Assembly (NCBI RefSeq): GCF_036662795.1
Contig: NZ_JBAFWZ010000035.1
Coordinates: 1 to 28,077, forward strand
Direction of reading: 5' to 3'
Source of the DNA: Lysinibacillus_B sp036662795
GTDB taxonomy: Bacteria > Bacillota > Bacilli > Bacillales_A > Planococcaceae
Length of the DNA stretch: 28,077 nucleotides
In this document: piece after piece, positions 1 through 7,951 of the stretch
Position numbering within the stretch: the first letter of the stretch is position 1
How the letters are laid out: every line of letters starts with the position of its first letter
The notes under the pieces: model-generated
Database searches by the model: none
What the model saw: only the letters and a program-made list of their open reading frames with translations
What the model was told of the DNA's origin: nothing
Translations under genes and position numbers: made by a program

Positions 1-445
1 CACACGCCCGAACGACGCCATCCTCTCGTAAGGGTGGCAGGGCGACAATATCCGAGACCGTCTGCATTATGTCATTGGCCTCGCCCGTTAACGCGATTGT
101 TGTGTTTTTTGCGTGAAGGATTCCTTGGTGTAGCTCACCTTCTAAAAAGCTTTGCCGGATGAGGCCGTCACGAGCGGGCTCTAAATCCAATAACGCCTTG
201 CGCATATTTTCAATCGTCAGCTGATAATCCCCAGTAAAGGTATGATAGGTTTTTAATAACGGTTTATGATATTGTTCATAGAACGTTAAGATCGCTTGGG
301 GTCCTTCCCCTTTAAAGGCATCTGACAACCCAATGAGCTGATCCATCGACCTTTCAACCTGTTTCATTTGACTCGACAAAGTGGTGATTTTTTTATACGT
401 TTCATCCATTCCGATTTCGAATGCATCGACATCAAGCACTTTCAT
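1..445 (-). CDS. LXG-domain toxin, N-terminal part only (runs off the left edge)
   Basis: The reverse complement encodes about 148 residues beginning MKVLDVDAFEIGMDET. This is nearly the same as the start of the full-length LXG toxin at 11479, with only scattered mismatches across the whole visible stretch. LXG domains are helical N-terminal modules that route polymorphic toxins to type VIIb secretion systems. The stop and the toxic C-terminus lie outside the window, so the activity cannot be named. The start is ATG at 445-443, or TTG at 448-446 just before it, preceded by the same GGGGGTG ribosome site as the plus-strand copy. Upstream is a broken DUF5344 gene instead of an intact one. Together with the copy at 11479-11930 it forms a long inverted repeat. 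Confidence 0.85.
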   Translation of the reverse strand, partial: MKVLDVDAFEIGMDETYKKITTLSSQMKQVERSMDQLIGLSDAFKGEGPQAILTFYEQYHKPLLKTYHTFTGDYQLTIENMRKALLDLEPARDGLIRQSFLEGELHQGILHAKNTTIALTGEANDIMQTVSDIVALPPLREDGVVRAC

Positions 446-454
446 CAAAAACAC

Positions 455-533
455 TACACCCCCTGTTACTGGGCTATCGCCGTAGAAAGCTGTTGCCTTG
501 TAAACTCTTTGTTTTAACGTTAATTTTGAGGAA
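455..533 (-). pseudogene. Remnant of a DUF5344 (YwqI-like) gene, 3' end only
   Basis: On the minus strand this stretch matches the last part of the intact DUF5344 gene at 11186-11461, from the segment coding LTLNEEL through the stop codon. Relative to the intact gene it has an extra A in the first part and lacks about 30 bases in the middle, so it cannot encode the helper protein. Homology stops where the tRNA-Ser promoter begins. It lies directly upstream of the minus-strand LXG gene, as the intact copy does on the plus strand. Confidence 0.7.
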
Positions 534-538
534 GATTG

Positions 539-567
539 TTGACTTCCTTTCCGCCGCATGTTATATT
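539..567 (+). promoter_or_regulatory. Sigma-A-type promoter of tRNA-Ser
   Basis: TTGACT at 539-544 is separated by 17 bases from TATATT at 562-567, placing the start of transcription near 574, about 28 bases before the tRNA. The promoter abuts the end of the DUF5344 remnant, which lies on the other strand. Confidence 0.7.
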
Positions 568-601
568 AAATCTTGTCGAAAAGACAATGGCTTTTAAATA
601 C

Positions 602-694
602 GGAGGAATACCCAAGTCCGGCTGAAGGGATCGGTCTTGAAAACCGACAGGCGGGTTAAACCGCGCGGGGGTTCGAATCCCTCTTCCTCCGCCA
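602..694 (+). tRNA. tRNA-Ser (anticodon UGA)
   Basis: The acceptor stem GGAGGAA (602-608) pairs with TTCCTCC (684-690), followed by the discriminator G and an encoded CCA at 692-694. The anticodon loop CTTGAAA carries TGA at 638-640. The long variable arm and the GTTCGAATCC T-arm are typical of a class II serine tRNA, which reads UCA and related codons. It has its own promoter (539-567) and terminator (731-754). It lies between the DUF5344 remnant and the DUF5082 gene, which are both on the opposite strand. Confidence 0.97.
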
Positions 695-730
695 TTTTTT
701 ATAAGCGCAGCGCATATGTTAGAATCGTAC

Positions 731-754
731 CCGTTACAATCGTAACGGTTTTTT
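731..754 (+). terminator. Intrinsic terminator of tRNA-Ser
   Basis: CCGTTAC (731-737) pairs with GTAACGG (742-748) around a short loop and is followed by six T residues. It lies about 37 bases after the tRNA CCA end. Confidence 0.8.
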
Positions 755-762
755 ATTTACCT

Positions 763-803
763 AAAAGTGCTATAGCCGATTCGGTTTATAGCGCTTTTTT
801 TTT
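763..803. terminator. Bidirectional terminator between tRNA-Ser and the DUF5082 gene
   Basis: The arms AAAAGTGCTATA and TATAGCGCTTTT, with the inner pair CCGA/TCGG, form a long stem that has A residues on one side and T residues on the other. It lies 20 bases after the stop of the minus-strand gene at 824 and probably serves as its terminator. Confidence 0.75.
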
Positions 804-823
804 GATTTATTGATCCATCGTCG

Positions 824-1192
824 TTACTTCGTTGCCCCGGCCTTTGCTCTTTCTCTAGCTGCCTCTGCCTCTAATCGAGCAATCGTTTGCTTGATCGACT
901 CAATTTCCATAGCAATTTCCGCCATTTTACTACTCAAAACCGAAAATACTTGATTAAATTGAGAACCCTGAATCTCCTCGAAACTAGCTAATATTCCCCC
1001 AATACGAATATTATCGAATTGACTTGCAAGCTGCCCCTGCCAAGTGGTAGCGGTAAGCTCAGGCTCCGTCATAAGATAGGCATTATTAAAAAATTCCCCT
1101 TGTTTGCTAGTTAGCTGGCCATTACATGTTTGTAACCGTTGAAGATCACTTTGTTTTTTTTGTAAAAGAGCATAGTAATAGGTTAAAGACAT
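824..1192 (-). CDS. DUF5082 (YwqH-like) helical partner of LXG toxins
   Basis: The product has 122 residues, is almost entirely helical, and has a central WQG motif followed by A..F and R, as in B. subtilis YwqH (DUF5082). In B. subtilis ywqH and ywqI precede the LXG toxin gene ywqJ, and small helical proteins of this kind are thought to partner the LXG domain during type VII export. The C-terminal third is a charged coiled coil. The ribosome site AGGGGTGA lies 5-6 bases before the ATG. Here the gene is cut off from its expected neighbours by the tRNA-Ser unit, and there is no second copy before the plus-strand LXG gene. It is divergent from esxA. The family call rests on pattern and context. 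Confidence 0.7.
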   Translation of the reverse strand: MSLTYYYALLQKKQSDLQRLQTCNGQLTSKQGEFFNNAYLMTEPELTATTWQGQLASQFDNIRIGGILASFEEIQGSQFNQVFSVLSSKMAEIAMEIESIKQTIARLEAEAARERAKAGATK

Positions 1193-1508
1193 TTCATCAC
1201 CCCTATAAATTGAAATTTGTGTATTTGATTAAGACAAGCCTCGAAATTTCCATAAAAAATCAAATGTATTTTAACGATAGCACCTAACAATATTACTTTA
1301 AATGGTAAGAAGTGATTAATTTGCATATGCCATATATAGTAAATACTATTGTGTGAATATCAATGAGTATGGGAGAAAAATAATTAACAGAAACTCATCT
1401 TATGGTAATAAATAACTTATTTTATTATAACTGTAATAATTTAGTTGACTGAATTTTCTACGAATACCTATAATGTAGTTGAATATTGAAGAAAAGGGGA
1501 TGGAAAAA
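1193..1508. other. AT-rich divergent intergenic region, DUF5082 gene / esxA
   Basis: This is the longest gene-free stretch in the left half. It is very AT-rich and holds the esxA promoter at 1445-1474 and the ribosome sites of both flanking genes. I see no RNA gene or convincing repeat in it, and no clear minus-strand promoter. Confidence 0.6.
1445..1474 (+). promoter_or_regulatory. Sigma-A-type promoter of the type VII secretion operon
   Basis: TTGACT (1445-1450) and a perfect TATAAT (1469-1474) are separated by 18 bases. Transcription would start near 1481, about 28 bases before the esxA ATG. Confidence 0.75.
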
Positions 1509-1802
1509 ATGTCAGGAATTATTCGAGTTACACCAGCTGAGTTAGAAGCGATGTCAGCACGCTATAATAATGAAAGTGCACAGGTTGATGAGCAAATTAA
1601 TCGTTTAAACGGGATGATTGAAGAATTACAAGGAATGTGGGAGGGTGAATCAAGTAAAGCATTCGCAGATCAATATGAAGCCCTACGTCCATCATTCGTT
1701 GATATGTCTAGATTATTACAAGACGTATCAGAACAGTTATCTAAAACTGCTCATGCTCTTGCGGATGCAGACAGACAAATCGCTAGTCAAATTCGAGGAT
1801 AA
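1509..1802 (+). CDS. esxA: WXG100 protein EsxA (YukE), secreted type VII substrate
   Basis: The product has 97 residues, the same length as B. subtilis YukE. The WXG turn is present as W-E-G at residues 44-46 between two predicted helices, giving the WXG100 helical-hairpin fold. These proteins are exported as dimers and are needed for the machine to work. The start at 1509 (MSGIIRVTP) is chosen because the ribosome site AAAAGGGGA ends at 1500, eight bases upstream; an upstream TTG at 1479 would add ten residues not seen in the family. It is the first gene of the operon and is followed by a terminator-like stem that should make its transcript more abundant than those downstream. Confidence 0.95.
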   Translation: MSGIIRVTPAELEAMSARYNNESAQVDEQINRLNGMIEELQGMWEGESSKAFADQYEALRPSFVDMSRLLQDVSEQLSKTAHALADADRQIASQIRG

Positions 1803-1826
1803 CCTTCATCTAAATTATGTGAAAGC

Positions 1827-1864
1827 AAAGAGCGTCAATTTCAAGATGAAGACGCTCTTTTTTA
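1827..1864 (+). terminator. Attenuating stem-loop between esxA and esaB
   Basis: AAAGAGCGTC (1827-1836) and GACGCTCTTT (1851-1860) form a 10 bp perfect stem followed by further T residues. The next gene starts only about 15 bases later with no new promoter visible, so partial read-through is likely. Confidence 0.75.
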
Positions 1865-1878
1865 TTGGGGTGATTATT

Positions 1879-2118
1879 TTGTATATTGAGATCACAATTG
1901 ACTTAAAAAATTATCAAGGGGACAGCTTTGATTTACGTTTGTCTAATTACTATACCGTCAAGGAGGTAGTAGACATTGTTTGGCAGGCGAAGTCTCTTTC
2001 TATGGAGCCAAAAGAGGGCTTTTGGGTCAGGGTTCCTAATAAAAAACAGGTTCTATCAGGTAACGATAAGCTTGTAAGTAGTGGCATTATTTCGGGTGAT
2101 TGTCTTGAAATCTTATAA
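1879..2118 (+). CDS. esaB: Ubiquitin-like type VII secretion protein EsaB (YukD)
   Basis: From the TTG at 1879 the product is 79 residues, the length of B. subtilis YukD, and begins MYIEITIDLKNY. It has the family's beta-grasp pattern ending in GD.LEIL. A longer in-frame reading exists from 1618, but it overlaps esxA in another frame and adds nothing conserved. The ribosome site GGGGTGA at 1867-1873 sits 5 bases before the TTG, inside the 3' flank of the terminator stem. YukD/EsaB is a small cytoplasmic regulatory component of type VIIb systems that is required for secretion. Confidence 0.9.
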   Translation: MYIEITIDLKNYQGDSFDLRLSNYYTVKEVVDIVWQAKSLSMEPKEGFWVRVPNKKQVLSGNDKLVSSGIISGDCLEIL

Positions 2119-2131
2119 AGGAGTAATAGAG

Positions 2132-3451
2132 ATGACAAAAGAAAATCAATCCTACTTAGAAAACATATTAGAAGCAAAGGTAGTATTTGAAAAAGAGAAA
2201 ATGGAGTTACGATTCCATAAGGAAAAAATCAATCTAGATGATGAATTAGAGATTAACTTACTAAGTGAATTCAATCCATTTATAAAAAAAGAAATTACCT
2301 CAACCGAAGATGCGTTAATTTTTACATTTTATATTGAGCCAAATTATATCACTTGCTCTAAAGTAATCCTTTTAGATGAAAAAAGTCGGTGGATATTTGC
2401 CTCGCAATTAATAAAAAAAATTAAATTACATTCATCAAATCGCCTTCATTTACTAGTTTGTCCAGAAAACATTCTAATTGATGAAGGCTTAACACCGTAT
2501 TTTCTTCATTACGGTGTGAAAGAAAGCATCCCCCCATACGAAAAAGATACGGCGAGGATATGGAAGGAAACAAAAGCGCTCATAGCTGCTGTAATCGATA
2601 AGCAATATACATTTGAGCAATATATTCATTTCTCGAGTTCAATTGAATTATCACCAATTACTCAGAAGATATTAGCGGCAGAGAGTGATCAAGATTTATT
2701 AGCAATCATTCAGCAAAGCTTAAAAGAAATAGAGCAGAGAGAAAAAAATTATAAAAAAGTCACTTTGAAAAGATGGAGCTGGATACGTAATTCACTCATC
2801 GGAGTAAGTGGAATTTTAGTGCCTCTTTGTATTTACATATTTTATTCAGCATTCATTATTCAGCCAAGACAAGAGGTATTCATTAATGTCCAAGAGCCTT
2901 TTATTCAAAATAATTATAGTGAAATTATCAATCAGCTTTCGAATATTAAGGTAGAGGATATGCCGAAAGTGATTCAATTTGAGTTGGCTACTGCGTATGC
3001 CGTGAATGAAACATTAACAGACGCCCAAAAAGCGAATGTACTAAAGACGATTTCGTTACAAAGTGATAGTCGTTATCTACAGTATTGGATTTATATCGGC
3101 CGAGGTCAGGCACAGGAGGCATTAAAAATTAGCCGCCAGCTGGAAGATATTGATTTAATCGTATTTGCTTTACTAAATTATGAAGAACAAATCAAAGCAG
3201 ACTACGACATGAAAGATGAGAAAAGAGAAGCCCTTTTAGATGAAATTGAAATGGAAAAGGATAAATATACAAGGCAAATTGAGGAATTGAATGAGCAATT
3301 AAAAGAAATGGAAGAGGCAGAGAAAAACGATATTCAACAAGATAGTAATCCCCCTGAAAATTCGGAGCTACCAGAAAAGGGAGAGGAACCTGTAAAAGAC
3401 GAGGAACCTGTGAAAGAAGAGCAGTCCGAAACAACTGAAGACAAAGAATAA
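2132..3451 (+). CDS. essB: Type VII secretion membrane protein EssB (YukC), pseudokinase fold
   Basis: The product has 439 residues. The N-terminal half (about 1-215) is a soluble domain that matches the pseudokinase domain of YukC/EssB. A single hydrophobic helix lies at about 220-243, followed by an extracytoplasmic helical domain and an acidic C-terminal tail with EEPVK repeats. YukC/EssB is a core membrane component that contacts EssC and EsaA. The ATG at 2132 has AAAGGAG eight bases upstream; an earlier TTG at 2081 would overlap esaB and is unlikely. Length and topology fit the family (B. subtilis YukC is about 450 residues). Confidence 0.92.
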   Translation: MTKENQSYLENILEAKVVFEKEKMELRFHKEKINLDDELEINLLSEFNPFIKKEITSTEDALIFTFYIEPNYITCSKVILLDEKSRWIFASQLIKKIKLHSSNRLHLLVCPENILIDEGLTPYFLHYGVKESIPPYEKDTARIWKETKALIAAVIDKQYTFEQYIHFSSSIELSPITQKILAAESDQDLLAIIQQSLKEIEQREKNYKKVTLKRWSWIRNSLIGVSGILVPLCIYIFYSAFIIQPRQEVFINVQEPFIQNNYSEIINQLSNIKVEDMPKVIQFELATAYAVNETLTDAQKANVLKTISLQSDSRYLQYWIYIGRGQAQEALKISRQLEDIDLIVFALLNYEEQIKADYDMKDEKREALLDEIEMEKDKYTRQIEELNEQLKEMEEAEKNDIQQDSNPPENSELPEKGEEPVKDEEPVKEEQSETTEDKE

Positions 3452-3490
3452 AGGACTGAAGACTACATCTTTAATAGGAGATTAGTAAAT

Positions 3491-6400
3491 ATGAGTACGC
3501 TTTTAATATTTTATGATAACTACTACCAACCGATTCAGTTGGATAATTTTAAAGACAACATAACGATTGGCAATAACAAAAATGATACAGTGACGATTCA
3601 GAAATTTCCGTTTACAAATGGTTCTCTTACAATCGAGGAGCATTCATTAGGATTGTCTCTGTATCAAAATGAGCAGGGAATTGGAAAGATACACCCACAG
3701 CAGTATTTTGAATTTAAAGATGGCCAGTCTGTGTTAAAACTGATTCATTTTGATTCAATTGCTAAGAGGCAAATATACTTTGTTGGGAATAAAAAAGAAA
3801 TAACTTTTTCGAATCAAGACGAGCAGGCGGATATTTTTAAAAAGGAAGTATTAGAGAATAGCCTTGGTTTCTCACTGCTACAGGTGGAACAACATTGGGT
3901 AGTCGAATCTAGCAACACCTCTACTATTTATATTAATGGTGAACGGAGCAGGAATCGAAAAAGAATCGGGATTGGAGATTTGATTTTTACGCCGTTTATG
4001 CTTCTTCGTTTAGTAGATAAAGATCTTTTAGAGGTAATTAGTTTTAAGGATTTTGAGTCAAAACTAACCGCTATTAAAGAACCTAAATCAGAAATGAAAA
4101 AGAAGTATCCTATATATAGAAGAACGCCTCGAATGGTGTATGAATTGCCGCAAGAAAAAGTTTCCTTATCTTTCCCAGCACAAGAACATGAATCGTCCTC
4201 TAGAGGGATCTGGTTAATCATTGCCCCGCCACTGATCATGCTAATAGTGATGGGGATAGTGGCGTTAATTCAGCCTCGCGGAATCTTTATTATCGTAACA
4301 ATGGTAATGTTTGTCACGACGTTAGTGACCTCTTCCGTGCAATATTTTAAGGATAAAAAGAATGTAAAAGAAAAAAATGCGAAACGAGTACGTGTGTATA
4401 CACTGTATTTGGAAAATAAACGAAAAGAGCTGCAGGAATTAGCGGATAAACAACGGTTTGTGTTGGATTTTCATTTTCCTACATTCCAACGGATGAAGTA
4501 TCTGACAAATAACATATCGGATCGAATATGGGAGCGAGCCCACGATAGTAATGACTTCTTACAATTCAGGTTAGGAACAGGGACCGTTCCATCCAGCTTT
4601 AGTATTTCTGCTAATGCAGGCGATATGGCTAATCGTGAAATGGATCATTTAGTCGAACAATCTCAGCACCTAGAAAATGTATACAAAAACATGAAAGATG
4701 CCCCGATCGTTGCGAATTTATTGAAGGGGCCAATTGGGTTAATAGGGAAAGAGCAGGTTGTCAAAAGCGAAATTCATCAAATTATTGGGCAGCTCGCTTT
4801 TTTCCATAGCTATCATGACCTACGATTCATTTTGATTTTTGATGAAAAAAATTATGATGAGTTGAAATGGATGAAGTGGCTGCCGCATTTTAAGATACCG
4901 AATATGTTTGCAAAAGGGTTTATATATAACGAAAAGACGAGAGATCAGCTCTTATCCTCGCTGTATGAAATGATTCGTGAAAGGGATTTAGTGGAGGATA
5001 AAAAGGATGTAAGATTCTCGCCCCACTACACCTTTATTATTACGAACCAGAGGCTTATTGAGGATCATGTCATTTTAGAGTATTTAGAGGGGGATTATTT
5101 ACACCTCGGGATATCGGTGATTTTTGCAACCGAAACGAAAGAAAGCTTAAATGATAATATTTCTACGCTTGTCCGCTACATTAATGACTCGGAGGGCGAT
5201 ATTTTAATTCAACATAAAAAGGCGGTCAAAATACCATTCAGACTGGACCATCATCAACGGGAAGATAATGAGCCCTATGCGCGGATGCTACGAACATTAG
5301 ATCATCAAATGGGCATGACCAATTCCATCCCTGAAAGCGTATCGTTTTTAGAAATGATGGATGTGGAAAGAGTCGAGGAGTTACCTATTTCAGAAAATTG
5401 GATGAATAATGAGTCATCTAAATCCTTAGCAGCGCCAATTGGATTAAAAGGGAAAAATGATTTTGTGTACTTAAATTTACATGAGAAAGCACATGGACCA
5501 CATGGATTGCTAGCCGGAACAACAGGGTCCGGTAAAAGTGAATTTTTGCAAACATATATTTTATCACTTTCTGTGCATTTTCATCCGAATGAAGTCGCCT
5601 TTCTTCTTATTGATTATAAAGGGGGAGGCATGGCACAGCCCTTTAGAAAGCTGCCACATCTGTTAGGGGTGATTACGAATATTGAAGGCAGTGTGAACTT
5701 TACTAGCCGTGCGCTCGCTTCCATCCGTAGTGAACTGAAAAGGCGTCAACGTTTATTTGATCAATATAGTGTGACACATATTAACGACTATACAAGCCTA
5801 TTTAAACAACAGTTAGTAGAGGAGCCGCTTCCGCACCTATTTTTAATTTCGGATGAGTTTGCGGAATTAAAAAATGAAGAGCCTGAATTTATTCGAGAGT
5901 TAGTCTCTGCAGCTCGTATCGGAAGAAGCTTAGGTGTTCATTTAATTTTAGCTACACAAAAGCCAGGCGGGATTATTGATGATCAAATCTGGAGTAATGC
6001 ACGATTTAGAGTGGCACTTAAAGTACAAGATGCAACAGATAGTAAGGAAATATTAAAAAATGCGGATGCTGCCGCAATTACGACTACAGGTCGAGGCTAC
6101 TTGCAAGTAGGAAATAATGAGGTGTATGAGTTATTCCAATCTGCATGGAGTGGAGCGCCTTATTTAACAAAGCAATCGGGGGATGAGAATGAAGTTGCGA
6201 TTATTACGGATTTAGGGCTGATCCCCTTGTCCAATGTTTCTGCTAATGAAAGTAAGCAGAAGAATGACTTCACAGAAATTGATGCCGTTGTTGGGGAAAT
6301 TGAACAATGCAAAATGGGGCTAGGCATTCAGAAACTAAAAAGTCCTTGGCTGCCTCCGCTTTCAGATCGAATTAATAAACATGATTATCCGTCTTTACAG

Positions 6401-7951
6401 CGGTCCCAAATTAGTATTGGCCTGTTTGATGAACCAGAAAAACAACTTCAAGCGCCTTATTATTATGAATTAATCGAGGACGGGAATATCGGTATTTTTG
6501 GTTCAACAGGCTACGGGAAATCCTTTACTGTGCTAACGATTTTATTAAGTATAGCGGAAAATTATAGTCCAGAAGAAGTGAACTACTATTTGATGGACTT
6601 TGGAAATGGCTTATTACTTCCATTGAAGCAGCTCCCTCATACGGCCGACTTCTTCTTAATGGACGAAGGTAAAAAGATTGATAAGTTTATGAGGTATTTA
6701 AGGGACGAAATTACTCGAAGAAGACAACTCTTACAACAATATGAAGTAAGTAGCATTAAATTGTACAACAGTGTAAGTGAAGAAAAACTACCGATAGTGT
6801 TCGTTGCTATTGAAAACTTTGATTTTGTAAAGGAAGAAATGCCAGATTTAGAGCCGCTGTTAAATCAATTTGTAAGGGATGGACAGACTTTAGGTATTTA
6901 TATGATTTATACAGCTACAAGAACTTCAGTCATTCGTCAGGCAGTCATGAATAATTTAAAAACAAAAATTGTTCATTACCTACTAGATAATAGTGAGAAT
7001 TATAGCGTAATAGGTAAAACAACCTTGCAGCCTGAACCGGTACCGGGAAGAGCCATTATTAAAAAAGATGGCACCTATTTTGCTCAAGTTTTCTTACCAG
7101 TATATGGGGACAATGATATTGAAATATTAGAAGGGTTAAAATCAACGGTTCAGTTGCTGAATGAAAAATATGAAGATTGCAGACGCCCGTTAGGAATACC
7201 GATGCTGCCAAAAGAATTAACAATGAATGATCTTGAAAATTATATGCAAAACCTACATCAGCCGAAAGTATTGCCAATTGGCTTAGACGAGGAAACTGTT
7301 CAGCCAATCGCTATGAATCTCCAACAGCATAAGCATTGCATTATTATGGGTCCTGCTCAGAGAGGGAAAACGAATGTATTAAAGGTTATTTTAAAAACGG
7401 CTTTACAGCAACCTATTGAAGATATTGGATTATTTGATTCAATTCATCGAGGATTACACCATTTTGCAAGCTATGATGCCATTTCTTACTTGCAATCGAA
7501 GGAAGAAATCATGGACTGGCTTACAATAATCGAAGAAAAGCTAGCCTTACGTGAAGCAGCCTATTTAGAGCAACAGGATCAATCTCAATTGAGCTTGGAG
7601 CCAATCCTGCTTATTGTAGATGATTATCCAACGTTCCTTTCCAAATTAGATAGCGGCCTACAAGAAAGAATTGTGAAATTAATGAAAAACTATAGCCATT
7701 TGGGCTTCAGTTTCATCGTTTCTGGAAATAGCAGTGAAGTGACGAAAGGGTATGATTCGTTAACGACGGAAGTGAAGCAAATACGTCAAGCGATCTTATT
7801 AATGAAAAAATCGGAGCAAACATTAATTACACTCCCATATGACAGGAAGGAAGAGGAGATAAATCCGGGCTTCGGATATTATGTGCTGAATGGAAAAGAA
7901 ATAAAAATTCAAATTCCATTATGTACGATTGAAAGGGAGATTTACTCATGA
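3491..7951 (+). CDS. essC: Type VII secretion FtsK/SpoIIIE ATPase EssC (YukBA)
   Basis: This 1486-residue protein is the motor of the system. Two FHA-like domains occupy about residues 1-190, and two transmembrane helices lie at about 239-260 and 263-285. Three ATPase modules follow. Module 1 has Walker A GTTGSGKS at 676-683 and the SDE of Walker B near 787. Module 2 has GSTGYGKS at about 1004. Module 3 has GPAQRGKT at about 1287. In the family, module 1 is the active one and the C-terminal modules bind substrate signals. The gene is unsplit, like the fused yukBA product. Its stop overlaps the esaA start by four bases (ATGA), indicating translational coupling. Confidence 0.97.
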   Translation: MSTLLIFYDNYYQPIQLDNFKDNITIGNNKNDTVTIQKFPFTNGSLTIEEHSLGLSLYQNEQGIGKIHPQQYFEFKDGQSVLKLIHFDSIAKRQIYFVGNKKEITFSNQDEQADIFKKEVLENSLGFSLLQVEQHWVVESSNTSTIYINGERSRNRKRIGIGDLIFTPFMLLRLVDKDLLEVISFKDFESKLTAIKEPKSEMKKKYPIYRRTPRMVYELPQEKVSLSFPAQEHESSSRGIWLIIAPPLIMLIVMGIVALIQPRGIFIIVTMVMFVTTLVTSSVQYFKDKKNVKEKNAKRVRVYTLYLENKRKELQELADKQRFVLDFHFPTFQRMKYLTNNISDRIWERAHDSNDFLQFRLGTGTVPSSFSISANAGDMANREMDHLVEQSQHLENVYKNMKDAPIVANLLKGPIGLIGKEQVVKSEIHQIIGQLAFFHSYHDLRFILIFDEKNYDELKWMKWLPHFKIPNMFAKGFIYNEKTRDQLLSSLYEMIRERDLVEDKKDVRFSPHYTFIITNQRLIEDHVILEYLEGDYLHLGISVIFATETKESLNDNISTLVRYINDSEGDILIQHKKAVKIPFRLDHHQREDNEPYARMLRTLDHQMGMTNSIPESVSFLEMMDVERVEELPISENWMNNESSKSLAAPIGLKGKNDFVYLNLHEKAHGPHGLLAGTTGSGKSEFLQTYILSLSVHFHPNEVAFLLIDYKGGGMAQPFRKLPHLLGVITNIEGSVNFTSRALASIRSELKRRQRLFDQYSVTHINDYTSLFKQQLVEEPLPHLFLISDEFAELKNEEPEFIRELVSAARIGRSLGVHLILATQKPGGIIDDQIWSNARFRVALKVQDATDSKEILKNADAAAITTTGRGYLQVGNNEVYELFQSAWSGAPYLTKQSGDENEVAIITDLGLIPLSNVSANESKQKNDFTEIDAVVGEIEQCKMGLGIQKLKSPWLPPLSDRINKHDYPSLQRSQISIGLFDEPEKQLQAPYYYELIEDGNIGIFGSTGYGKSFTVLTILLSIAENYSPEEVNYYLMDFGNGLLLPLKQLPHTADFFLMDEGKKIDKFMRYLRDEITRRRQLLQQYEVSSIKLYNSVSEEKLPIVFVAIENFDFVKEEMPDLEPLLNQFVRDGQTLGIYMIYTATRTSVIRQAVMNNLKTKIVHYLLDNSENYSVIGKTTLQPEPVPGRAIIKKDGTYFAQVFLPVYGDNDIEILEGLKSTVQLLNEKYEDCRRPLGIPMLPKELTMNDLENYMQNLHQPKVLPIGLDEETVQPIAMNLQQHKHCIIMGPAQRGKTNVLKVILKTALQQPIEDIGLFDSIHRGLHHFASYDAISYLQSKEEIMDWLTIIEEKLALREAAYLEQQDQSQLSLEPILLIVDDYPTFLSKLDSGLQERIVKLMKNYSHLGFSFIVSGNSSEVTKGYDSLTTEVKQIRQAILLMKKSEQTLITLPYDRKEEEINPGFGYYVLNGKEIKIQIPLCTIEREIYS

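Noticed and set aside
1618..1878. Extended N-terminus for esaB (166-residue reading)
   Set aside because: It overlaps esxA in another frame and includes the terminator stem. The 79-residue form from TTG 1879 matches the family length and has a ribosome site.
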